Part shown: positions 8,642-17,179 of the stretch, one piece after another
Numbering within the stretch: position 1 is the first letter of the stretch
Layout: each line of letters begins with the position of its first letter
From: an uncultured Sphingomonas sp.
GTDB lineage: Bacteria > Pseudomonadota > Alphaproteobacteria > Sphingomonadales > Sphingomonadaceae
NCBI GenBank assembly: GCA_913775025.1
Contig: CAJYJW010000032.1
Span: 1 to 39,849 of the forward strand
Direction of reading: 5' to 3'
DNA length: 39,849 bases
Made by a program: the position numbers and the translations under genes
Notes under the pieces: model-generated
Told to the model about the DNA's origin: nothing
Seen by the model: only the letters and a program-made list of their open reading frames with translations
Database searches by the model: none

Positions 8642-9715
8642 TCAGCGCGAAGAGTTGTCGAAGAAAGTGCTCGAGAGATCCAACGGAGCCCAACTGCCAT
8701 TGTTGTTCAGGCCTTCGTAAGCCCCCCCAACTTCGCTCGAAAGATTGTGGGAGCTAGCCCAGTCGAAGACGAAGCGCCGGTGCGCGATCTTCCATTCGCC
8801 GTCGCGCTTGACGAAGCGGTCCAGATAGCGCCCGCCGGTGATCGTCTCCTGCGGATCATCGCCAAGCGTGGCACTATAAGCGATAACGTAGGTTTCGCCG
8901 ACCGCTTCATCGCCTCGGATCTCGAAATATTCATTGGCCAGGCTGTGAAAACAGGAGCGGAAATTCGCGCGCACTGCGGCGACGATGCGCTGCGAGAAAT
9001 CCGGCGCCTTGCCGTCGATCACGCCGGTAACGACGTCCGCGTCCTCATGGAACACGGAGGCCAGTAAAGCTGCGTCACCACGATCGACACCGCGCGCATA
9101 TGTGGCAACGAGATCGTGAAGGGCCTGCTTGGCTAAAGCGTCATCGAGCGCACGCATGATCACGTCTCCCTTGCTATCACTGAAGGCGGAACCGGAGATA
9201 AAGTCATGCGAGGGATCGTGATCGCGATGCGCGCCACGGAGCATGCCAAGAAGCGTTATCTCAGCGTCATCACGATTGATATTCCAGTCCAGAACGTAAG
9301 TGCGATGCGCTATGCGCCAGCCTGCCGTGCAACGGACGTGCCGGTCGAGATAACGGCCACCAATCCAGCGCTGGCGATCCGGTCCGGCCGGTTCGGGCGT
9401 ACGCATATAGGCTATGACGTAGCTTTCCGAACGCGCCTCATCTCCGTCGATGCTCACCAGCATGTTCGAGATGCGGTGGAACGTAACGTCACCGTTCGCC
9501 ATGGCATCGGCGAGGATCGTGGCGAAATCAGCCGCAGGGCCGTCGAACAAACCGTAAGCGACCGTGGCGCCGGGCGCGTAGGCCGACGCTAGAAGCGCGC
9601 GGTCGTTGCGGTCCACCCCGCGGCTGTGCCGGGCAAGATTGGTGCGTATCTCGCTGGTCGCCACGAGGGCGGCAATCGCCTTATCGCGGCGCTGCGCAGG
9701 CTCGACGACCGTCAT
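8642..9715 (-). CDS. Tandem SnoaL-like (NTF2 superfamily) protein, two domains in one ORF
   Basis: Two homologous halves: SRGVDRNDRALLASAYAP...GGRYLDRHV...GWRIAHRTYVLDW and ARGVDRGDAALLASVFHE...GGRYLDRFV...EWKIAHRRFVFDW. Confidence 0.8.
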   Translation of the reverse strand: MTVVEPAQRRDKAIAALVATSEIRTNLARHSRGVDRNDRALLASAYAPGATVAYGLFDGPAADFATILADAMANGDVTFHRISNMLVSIDGDEARSESYVIAYMRTPEPAGPDRQRWIGGRYLDRHVRCTAGWRIAHRTYVLDWNINRDDAEITLLGMLRGAHRDHDPSHDFISGSAFSDSKGDVIMRALDDALAKQALHDLVATYARGVDRGDAALLASVFHEDADVVTGVIDGKAPDFSQRIVAAVRANFRSCFHSLANEYFEIRGDEAVGETYVIAYSATLGDDPQETITGGRYLDRFVKRDGEWKIAHRRFVFDWASSHNLSSEVGGAYEGLNNNGSWAPLDLSSTFFDNSSR

Positions 9716-9932
9716 ATGTCGTTGCCGGTGCAATGCGTGTGCGAATATGGCGGATGGGCGCGATGTGCATCACCTGAAAGGGATTTTGCGCGCCAAGACT
9801 TTTGGAAGCCGTCGCGACAGTGATGGCGGCCCACCGGGCCGGTTCTGTCATTGCGGCCAACGATCTCCGCGCCGTTCCCGCCGCTCGCGCAAGCAGGACG
9901 AAAGGCATGCTTCCTCGACGACAGGGTCACGC

Positions 9933-10685
9933 TCATCGCATCGTCTCTCCGTTGTCGATCGTGATCGCCGTCCCGGTGATCTGCCGCGATTCATCAAAAC
10001 CGAGGAAGAGGACAAGGTTGGTCACGTCGCGCGGGCTGCCTTGCCCGTGGTTAGCGATCTGATCCGGCCCCGACTCGCTTTCCGGCAATTGCGCCAGTGC
10101 CGCACGGGTCATCGGCGTGTCATGGGCGCCAGGGATGATCGCGTTCACGCGAATGCGGCTACCCTGTTCCTGGCAGAACATCGCGGTCGATCGGGTGAGC
10201 GCGATGATCGCGCCCTTCGCCGCGGAATATCCCGGGATTAAGCCGACCCCTTTCGTTGCCGCCACCGATGAAACATCGATGATCGACCCACCATCTGTTC
10301 GGGCCATCAGTGGTATGCCGTGGCGACAGCCAAGGAAGGTGCCGATCGTCCTGACGTCAATCTGCAATTGCCAGTCTTCAAGGGCACAATCGACGATGGA
10401 ACCGAAGCGGACGAGGCCGGCATTGTTGACGAGAATGTCCAGCCGCTCGAAACGGCGTTCCACCTCAGTCATCGCCAGACCCCGCGCCGTGTCCGATCGC
10501 ACATCGGATTGAATCGCCGATGCATCCGGCAGGCGTGCCGCCGCCGCATGGACCGCCGCGCCGTCGATGTCAGCGAGGATCACCCTTGCGCCTTCTGCCG
10601 CCAGCAACGCGGCGTCTGCGAGCCCGTATCCCGACGCCACGCCCGTCACCAGCGCCACCTTCCCCGCGACGCGCCCATCCGCCAT
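9933..10685 (-). CDS. Short-chain dehydrogenase/reductase
   Basis: KVALVTGVASGYGLADA, LDILVNNAGLV, YSAAKGAIIALTRS, RVNAIIPG, RQITGTAITIDNG. Confidence 0.92.
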   Translation of the reverse strand: MADGRVAGKVALVTGVASGYGLADAALLAAEGARVILADIDGAAVHAAAARLPDASAIQSDVRSDTARGLAMTEVERRFERLDILVNNAGLVRFGSIVDCALEDWQLQIDVRTIGTFLGCRHGIPLMARTDGGSIIDVSSVAATKGVGLIPGYSAAKGAIIALTRSTAMFCQEQGSRIRVNAIIPGAHDTPMTRAALAQLPESESGPDQIANHGQGSPRDVTNLVLFLGFDESRQITGTAITIDNGETMR

Positions 10686-10695
10686 CTTGCCTTCT

Positions 10696-13062
10696 CTACA
10701 TATAGTTGGCGCGCAGCGTGATGCCGAAGCGCCGCGGCGGCTGATAGTTGGCGAACCCGGCGAAGCCGGGCGAGTCATAGACGCTGGCAAGATAGCGGTT
10801 GTCGAGCGCGTTCTTCACCCAAACGCTAACCGTCAGCCGGTTGCCCGGCAGCGTCCAGTCGAGATTGGCGTCGACGATGTGCGTAGGCTGGATCAGCGAC
10901 CGCGGGGTGTTCAGCACGTTGGTGAAGAATTTGGATGCGGTGTAGCTGTAGAGGGCATTGGCGGTCACTTTATTTTCGCCAAGCTCGATCGTGTAGGTCG
11001 CGCCGGCATTTGCCGACCACTCGGGCGAGTTCTGCAAACGCGCGCCCTTGAGGTTGACGGTCTGCAACGTTAGCGGATTGAGATACGGGAAGTCTTTGTA
11101 CTTCGCGTCAAGATAAGCGAGCGAGCCGGTCACCGTCAGGCCGTTTACCGGCGCTGCTGTCGCCTCAAGCTCGAAGCCCTTGATGATCGCCTTGCCGGCA
11201 TTCTGGATCGTATTGCCCTGTACCGGACCGGTCGGCGTGTTGACGAAGTAGATTTGGGCGACCTGCAGATCGCGATAGTTGGTGTGAAAACCCGCCAGGT
11301 TCACGCGCAGCCGGCGGTCGAGCAGATCGGCTTTGACACCCACCTCGATGGTGTCGACCTTCTCCGGATTATAAGGGCCGATGTCGCTCGGCAAACCGAT
11401 CCGGCCGACGAACCCGCCCGATTTGAACCCGCGTGCCCAGTTGCCGTAGGCAAGGATGCGATCCGTGATCTTCCAGTCGAGCCCCAGTTTCCACCCGACG
11501 TTGTTCCAGGACTTGGAGTCGACAGGATTGATCCGGCTGAGTTGTAACGCGTTGGTGCCCTCGAAATCGATCAGGCCCGCGGGGTTCAACAGATTGTCCA
11601 GCGACGCGTCCATCCTTGTCCGTTCATACGTATAACGGATACCGGCCTGGGCGCGGAGCGTATCGGTAATGTCGAAATAGTTCTGCAGAAAACCTGAAAC
11701 AGAATAATTTTCCTGGTCCTGCCGGTTTACCTGCATCAATCCGGGATTGGCGAAGGTCAGGCGGAAATCCTGCTGCAGGAAATAGTGATCCTTGATGTAG
11801 AACGCACCGGCAATGGCGTTCCACCAGTCCGTTATTCGAGCACTGGTCCGCAACTCCTGCGAGAATTGCCAGGCGCGGGTGCGGCGGCGCGTGTCGGCGA
11901 GCGAAAGGGGCGTGCCGTCCTGATCGGTGTATTCGAAGACGTTGACCTTCTTATATCCCGTAATCGACGTGATGTCGCCGATCGCGGTGTCGCGCAGGTT
12001 GAGCGTCAGCGTGCCCTTATAGGTGTTCAGGTTGGATACGTCCGGTACCGAATTGTTGGCCGAGAAATACTTGTCCGGCGCGTCGCAGCGCTGGCCGGGC
12101 TGGCAGGGTGATTGATACATGTTCTGTACGCCGGGGGGCACGTAGGTGATCTCGCCCGGGTAGGCGCCGTTGACCACGATCGGCGCGCCGTTGCGACCGC
12201 GATCATATTCGCCGCTGGCGATCGCATCGAAGGTTGACGACGGGCTCCACTTCAATGTGCCGCGCACGACCTGTACGTTACGCTTCCCCATCTTGCTGCC
12301 GTCCACGACGTTCGTGACCCAGCCATTATATTCGTCGTGCGAGGCGGCGATGCGCGCCGAAAGGGTGTCGCTCAGCGGCGTATTGACAACGCCATTGACG
12401 TTGAAGCCGCCATAATTGCTGAGCGTCGCCTCGCCCTTTGCGCCGAAGCGATCGGTCGGCAGAGCATTGACAACGTTGATGACGCCTCCGGTCGTGTTCG
12501 CTCCAAAGAGCGTGCCCTGCGGTCCGCGCAGCGTCTCGATGCGATCGATGTCGAGCAGATCGACAAGCGCGCCGGTCGAAAAGAATTGCGGCACGCCGTC
12601 GACGACGATCGACACGGTGTTGCCAGCGTAGGGATCAGGTTCGATCACGCCGATACCGCGGATCGTGAACACCGCCGAGTTCGGCGTGTTCGAAAAATTG
12701 TTGATCTGGACGTTAGGCGTCGTGCCTTGCAGCCCTTGGATCGTCACCGCGTGGAGGTTGGCCACTGCGGCGCCACTCACCGCAGTAACAGAAATCGGTA
12801 CGTTCTGGAGATTCTCGGCCCGCTTCTGCGCGGTGACGACGATGTCCTGAAGGCCGGTGGTTCCAGCGCTCGTATCGCTGATCGCCGCAGGGCTACCAAC
12901 CGCACGCAACTCGGTGACCGGGGTGCCTGCCGCCCGACCCACCTCGGGCGCGACAGGCGGCGCGGGCTGCGGTGTCGCGACAGCTGGCTGCGCCGCGACT
13001 GTTCCGGCCGTCAGTAGTGCGGCGACAGCGACCGACGAACGAAAAAGGCCCACACGGTCCAT
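10696..13062 (-). CDS. TonB-dependent receptor
   Basis: Signal peptide; TonB box DIVVTAQKR; plug NVPISVTAVSG, RGIGVIEPDPYAG, ETLRGPQGTLFGANTTGGVINV; start 13062 preceded by GGGGGAGG. Confidence 0.95.
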   Translation of the reverse strand: MDRVGLFRSSVAVAALLTAGTVAAQPAVATPQPAPPVAPEVGRAAGTPVTELRAVGSPAAISDTSAGTTGLQDIVVTAQKRAENLQNVPISVTAVSGAAVANLHAVTIQGLQGTTPNVQINNFSNTPNSAVFTIRGIGVIEPDPYAGNTVSIVVDGVPQFFSTGALVDLLDIDRIETLRGPQGTLFGANTTGGVINVVNALPTDRFGAKGEATLSNYGGFNVNGVVNTPLSDTLSARIAASHDEYNGWVTNVVDGSKMGKRNVQVVRGTLKWSPSSTFDAIASGEYDRGRNGAPIVVNGAYPGEITYVPPGVQNMYQSPCQPGQRCDAPDKYFSANNSVPDVSNLNTYKGTLTLNLRDTAIGDITSITGYKKVNVFEYTDQDGTPLSLADTRRRTRAWQFSQELRTSARITDWWNAIAGAFYIKDHYFLQQDFRLTFANPGLMQVNRQDQENYSVSGFLQNYFDITDTLRAQAGIRYTYERTRMDASLDNLLNPAGLIDFEGTNALQLSRINPVDSKSWNNVGWKLGLDWKITDRILAYGNWARGFKSGGFVGRIGLPSDIGPYNPEKVDTIEVGVKADLLDRRLRVNLAGFHTNYRDLQVAQIYFVNTPTGPVQGNTIQNAGKAIIKGFELEATAAPVNGLTVTGSLAYLDAKYKDFPYLNPLTLQTVNLKGARLQNSPEWSANAGATYTIELGENKVTANALYSYTASKFFTNVLNTPRSLIQPTHIVDANLDWTLPGNRLTVSVWVKNALDNRYLASVYDSPGFAGFANYQPPRRFGITLRANYM

Positions 13063-13193
13063 CGAACAACCTCCCCCTGCGCGGTTTGGCTGCGATCCTT
13101 GCCGCATTGCCCCCGCTATCCCGCGCGGTTCCACCACCGGAATGCCGCGCGCCACGGGCTAGTGGCCGCAGCAAGGCCCGTCTGAAATAGATC

Positions 13194-13205
13194 GGACGAT
13201 CGTCC
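13194..13205. promoter_or_regulatory. Candidate TetR operator, site 1 (TonB-receptor promoter region)
   Basis: Perfect palindrome GGACGATCGTCC, ~130 bp upstream of the TonB-receptor start. Confidence 0.7.
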
Positions 13206-13219
13206 TACTGAACTAACGG

Positions 13220-13906
13220 CTAGGTGGGGTCGGCCAGCGCCAGATTGCCCGCCGTGAAGAAGGTGGCGGCCGGATCAAGCAGTTGGTCGATGCGGTCGGC
13301 GTCGAAATGTCCGGCCGATATCGAGTCGAGGAAGCCAGCGTCCTGCACGATGAAAACGAGCGCAGATTCGGTTAGGTAGAGGCCGATCTCGAACTGCTGC
13401 TGGTTCAGCCCGGGAAGGCCAATACGCAGGCGGTCGGCGAAAAGGTCGGACACCGCCTTCAGGCTTGCGAGCGCGGGCGTTACTTCCGGCACGCGATAAT
13501 GGCTCATGAACATCGATGTCATTCGGATATAGCTGCGCAGGCCGCGATAATCATCGACGCAGGCGCGCAAGAAGGGCGTCAGGAACGCCTTGACGATCTC
13601 GCGCGGATCGTCCCCCGCCTCGGCCAGTCCTTCGGCTACGGCATCGCGCAGTACCGGGAGGCGGCGATCGACGACCGCTTGCACCAGCGCCTCCTTCGAA
13701 GGAAAATAATGGTTGATGAGGCCCAGCGCCGCACCTCCACGAGCTGAGATCTCGCGCATCGACGCGCCATAATAGCCACGTTCTGAAAAGACCGCCTCAG
13801 CCGCATCCATGATCGCCTCGCGCCGTGCCTCGCCCTTCGCCCCACGGCGGCGCGACGGGGCGGGTGGCTGCACCGGAATTTTTTCGGCGTCGCTCACGAT
13901 GTCCAT
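13220..13906 (-). CDS. TetR/AcrR-family transcriptional regulator
   Basis: N-terminal HTH AIMDAAEAVFSERGYYGASMREISARGGAALGLINHYFPSKEALVQAVV; start chosen at MDIVSDAEK, alternative at 13954. Confidence 0.92.
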   Translation of the reverse strand: MDIVSDAEKIPVQPPAPSRRRGAKGEARREAIMDAAEAVFSERGYYGASMREISARGGAALGLINHYFPSKEALVQAVVDRRLPVLRDAVAEGLAEAGDDPREIVKAFLTPFLRACVDDYRGLRSYIRMTSMFMSHYRVPEVTPALASLKAVSDLFADRLRIGLPGLNQQQFEIGLYLTESALVFIVQDAGFLDSISAGHFDADRIDQLLDPAATFFTAGNLALADPT

Positions 13907-13963
13907 TCGGCGGACCCACGCATCGTCCGAACACGCCACCCGCGGCCTCGCCATAGTGCTAGT

Positions 13964-13977
13964 AGGACGATCGTCCT
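13964..13977. promoter_or_regulatory. Candidate TetR operator, site 2 (tetR/Rieske divergent region)
   Basis: AGGACGATCGTCCT palindrome; AGTAGGACGATCGTCC is shared, inverted, with the 13194 site. Confidence 0.72.
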
Positions 13978-14057
13978 GTTTGAGTGCATATTCAAGACAA
14001 ATCTCCATACGATCCGGCGCGGCATCCGGGCGGAGCAGCATAGTCAGGAGAGCGTTC

Positions 14058-15398
14058 GTGACCAACATCCTCCGCCATCCGCTGACGCTCGACGGGCGTG
14101 ACGCTACCCAGTTGCGCGGCGATCCGATCACGGGCGATCGCTATACCTCGCCTGCATTCGCGAAAGCGGAATGGGATCACATGTGGACCAAGATCTGGCA
14201 CGTCGCCGGACGGCTCGCCGACATTCCCGAGAGCGGCGACTATCTTGTCCACGATTTCATGCATGAGAGCGTGATCTGCGTGCGGCAAGACGATGGCTCG
14301 ATCCGTGCCTTCTATAATGTCTGTGGGCATCGCGGCCAGCGGCTTGCAGCGAACAGCGCCTTCGCGCCCGACGGCTTCCGCTGCCCGTATCATGGCTGGC
14401 TATGGGGCATCGACGGCATCCTGAAGGATCTTCAGGACCCGGAGGACTTTCCACAGGGAAATCCTTGCGGCAAGCTTAGCTTGGCCGAGCTGACGTGCGA
14501 TACCTGGGGCGGCTTTGTCTGGTACTCGCTGGCTGAAAAGCCCCAGCCGCTGCGTGAGTATCTCGCCCCGCTGCCCGATCTCTATTCCAACTACCCGATG
14601 GATACGGCGGTCCTCGTCTTTGGGCTCAAAATCAGGCTCAACACCAATTGGAAGTTCGCGACAGACAACTTCTCCGAAAGCTATCACACCCGGACCGCAC
14701 ATCCGCAGGTGCCCCCGTGGATCGATCAGGACGTCGATAGCGCGCGACACGAAATGTACCCGCAGGGGCATGGCCGAACGGTGCAGCCGATGCGCCCCTC
14801 GCTTACCGATCGCCTGCCGGACGGCGAGCCGCACCCGTTCGACTATATTCTGCGTCAGTGGAACATCGATCCGGAGAGCTATTCGGATTTCGAAACCAAG
14901 GCGATGCAGGGCTGGCTCGATCTCAAGGCCGCGAAGAAGCGGCTGTGGCGAGAGCGCGGTTTTGTTCACTACGAGCGCATGAACGATGAGGAGCTGACCG
15001 ACAGTCCGCACACCGTCATCTTCCCCAACGTGACCTTGTCCTACCTTCCGGATAATTTGATCTTCTTCCGTACCGAGCCGCATCCGGACGACCCGAACAA
15101 GTGCACGTTCGATTTGTGGCTGATGGCCTATCCGGTCGAGGGCATGGACGAGGTGGAATCGATCATGGCCGGCCCACGCCCGCTGCGGGAGGCGGAGATC
15201 GAGGTGCGCGACTTCGACGGTGGAGCCGGCGTGCCCGAGATCGACGGGCAGATCGTTTATCAGGACATGATGCTGGCCGAGAACCAGCAGCGCGGCATGC
15301 ACTCGCGCGGCTATCGTGACAGCTATCTGGCCGCGCAGGAGACCCGCGTGCGTTTCTTCCACGAGGTGTTGAACGATTATCTGGAGGGGCGGCGCTGA
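14058..15398 (+). CDS. Rieske aromatic ring-hydroxylating oxygenase, alpha subunit
   Basis: Rieske motif CGHRGQRL...CPYHGW; mononuclear-iron region DNFSESYHTRTAHPQ; GTG start after AGGAGAG. Confidence 0.92.
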   Translation: MTNILRHPLTLDGRDATQLRGDPITGDRYTSPAFAKAEWDHMWTKIWHVAGRLADIPESGDYLVHDFMHESVICVRQDDGSIRAFYNVCGHRGQRLAANSAFAPDGFRCPYHGWLWGIDGILKDLQDPEDFPQGNPCGKLSLAELTCDTWGGFVWYSLAEKPQPLREYLAPLPDLYSNYPMDTAVLVFGLKIRLNTNWKFATDNFSESYHTRTAHPQVPPWIDQDVDSARHEMYPQGHGRTVQPMRPSLTDRLPDGEPHPFDYILRQWNIDPESYSDFETKAMQGWLDLKAAKKRLWRERGFVHYERMNDEELTDSPHTVIFPNVTLSYLPDNLIFFRTEPHPDDPNKCTFDLWLMAYPVEGMDEVESIMAGPRPLREAEIEVRDFDGGAGVPEIDGQIVYQDMMLAENQQRGMHSRGYRDSYLAAQETRVRFFHEVLNDYLEGRR

Positions 15399-15820
15399 TG
15401 GCGTTCACCGGGCCGCTGGAGGATCGCGTTGCGATCCACGAACTCGTCGCGAGCTACGGCGATGCCGTCACCGGCCGCGACGGCGATGCATGGATCGACA
15501 ATTGGGCCGAGGAGGGCGCGGTGTGGAAACTGCCCGCCATCCCCGGTATGGAGCGGGTGGAAGGCCGCGAGGCGATCCTCGCCGCATGGCTCGCGGCAAT
15601 GCCGGGTTGGCCGACCCAGATCAATTTTCAGCGCTGCGGCGCGATCATGGTCGAGGGCGACCGTGCGCACGGCCATACCTACACCGATGAGCTCAATCTC
15701 GACGCGGCAGGCAACTGGGAACGCTGGCTGAACCGCTATGACGACGAGTGGGTAAAGCGCGACGGACGCTGGCGCTTCGCCAGCCGCAGCCTTACCGTGC
15801 TCGCGATACGGCCGGGGTGA
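15398..15820 (+). CDS. SnoaL-like / small-subunit-like protein
   Basis: DRVAIHELVASYGDAVTGRDGDAWIDNWAEEGAVW...WLNRYDDEWVKRDGRWRFASRSL; TGATG overlap with the Rieske gene. Confidence 0.82.
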   Translation: MAFTGPLEDRVAIHELVASYGDAVTGRDGDAWIDNWAEEGAVWKLPAIPGMERVEGREAILAAWLAAMPGWPTQINFQRCGAIMVEGDRAHGHTYTDELNLDAAGNWERWLNRYDDEWVKRDGRWRFASRSLTVLAIRPG

Positions 15821-15852
15821 GGCACGACTAGGCTAAGAGTTTGTTTCAAAAC

Positions 15853-16110
15853 TTACGCTGAGCGAGCGATGCGCCTGACGAGCGCCATCGCCGCGGCAGC
15901 GTAGAGGAAGGCAGTGGCGGAGCCTATCGTAGCTTCGAAGCCCTCGGCCATCCGCCGGTTTCGACCGAGCTAGGCGAAGGTCCGTTCGACGACCCAACGC
16001 CGCGGGTGGACGGTGAACCCGATCTGCCCAGCGATCTTGCGCACGATCTTCATATCGATCGAGGTGGCATCGCTGACCCGTGCGGCATTGTAGGCGCTGT
16101 CGGCGAACGC
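15853..16110 (-). mobile_element. IS5-family transposase C-terminal fragment with in-frame stop
   Basis: AFADSAYNAARVSDATSIDMKIVRKIAGQIGFTVHPRRWVVERTFA*LGRNRRMAEGFEATIGSATAFLYAAAAMALVRRIARSA; TAG replaces the expected Trp codon. Confidence 0.85.
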
Positions 16111-16119
16111 CTTGGCGAC

Positions 16120-16547
16120 GAAGGGATGCCGCTGCCGGGATTCCGGCAAGTCTTCGAACGTGAAGCCGGACAGGAGCGGCAACCCGTCGAGTTCCCCGAG
16201 CCTGAAGCCGCCGAGGACGAACTGCTCGATCGTGCGCAGCCGCTGAGAGCCGTCGACCATCTCCAGCTTCCCGCTCTCCGGTTTCTCCCAGAAGAAGAGG
16301 AGGGGATCGGCAGGCCCATGACGATCGATTCGATGAAGCGAGATTTGCGCTTGCCCTCTTAGGTGAACTCGCGCTGGTAGCCGGGCACCTCGAACTCGCC
16401 AGCGTGCATCTTGGAGGCAAGCAGCTCGACGGAATACTCGGTAAGATAGAAGTCGATGTGCCGCGACTGTTCGACAATCTGAGCCTCGGCCGCGGCCTTC
16501 ATGTCCTCGGTGATCGCCGACTGCTCCCGCGGTTGTCTCGCCACCAT
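16120..16547 (-). pseudogene. DUF262 (GmrSD-like N-terminal) gene fragment
   Basis: GEFEVPGYQREFT* then EGKRKSRFIESIVMGLPIP, frameshift, LLFFWEKPESGKLEMVDGSQRLRTIEQFVLGGFRL; broken by a stop, a frameshift and an IS5 junction. Confidence 0.75.
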
Positions 16548-16837
16548 AACCCCCTGTTCCGCCGCCAACTTCTCGGCCTCGGTCACATCGCCTATCCATA
16601 GGGCGCACGCCGTCCAGACGGTAGGGTCCAAGAAGCGCTTCGCCGCTAAAGGTGCATGGGTCATCGATGAGAGCAGATGGACGCGCGCTACGCAGCCGTC
16701 GGAGCCCCCCGGGGGAACGCCCACGTTCTAATGAATGGCTCAGTCTGTTCCCGGCTGGTTCAGCATGCTTATTCCCCATCCGTTACCCATGTAGCGTGGG
16801 CAACGGCGGATTTCTGCTGCTAAGTGCTTGATAATCC

Positions 16838-16874
16838 TTGGTGACCCCTACGGGACTCGAACCCGTGTTTTCGC
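16838..16874 (-). repeat. Right direct repeat (within tRNA-Glu 3' half)
   Basis: Exact 37-bp match to 6229-6265. Confidence 0.88.
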
Positions 16875-16914
16875 CGTGAGAGGGCGACGTCCTAGACCGC
16901 TAGACGAAGGGGCC
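16839..16914 (-). tRNA. tRNA-Glu (CTC)
   Basis: Minus strand GGCCCCTTCGTCTAGCGGTCTAGGACGTCGCCCTCTCACGGCGAAAACACGGGTTCGAGTCCCGTAGGGGTCACCA; cloverleaf, anticodon CTC, encoded CCA. Confidence 0.95.
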
Positions 16915-17091
16915 GTCGGCGGAGCGGGCTCTTTGACGTGGGTGAGGCCGTTCGTCAAGCGGCTTACATTGCTTCTCGACGCTTGCGAACGCGATATGCC
17001 GTTACGTTAGACGTGAGGGAAGTCGACAAAAACGCCAGCACGTATTGCGGTTCGGGAAGCCGAGAATTTCGAACCCAGTGACGGCCGAAAA

Positions 17092-17166
17092 TGGTGGGCG
17101 TGGCAAGGATTGAACTTGCGACCCCTGCGATGTCAACACAGTGCTCTACCACTGAGCTACACGCCC
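17092..17166 (-). tRNA. tRNA-Val (GAC)
   Basis: Minus strand GGGCGTGTAGCTCAGTGGTAGAGCACTGTGTTGACATCGCAGGGGTCGCAAGTTCAATCCTTGCCACGCCCACCA. Confidence 0.95.
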
Positions 17167-17179
17167 ACGGTGGCGGTCA

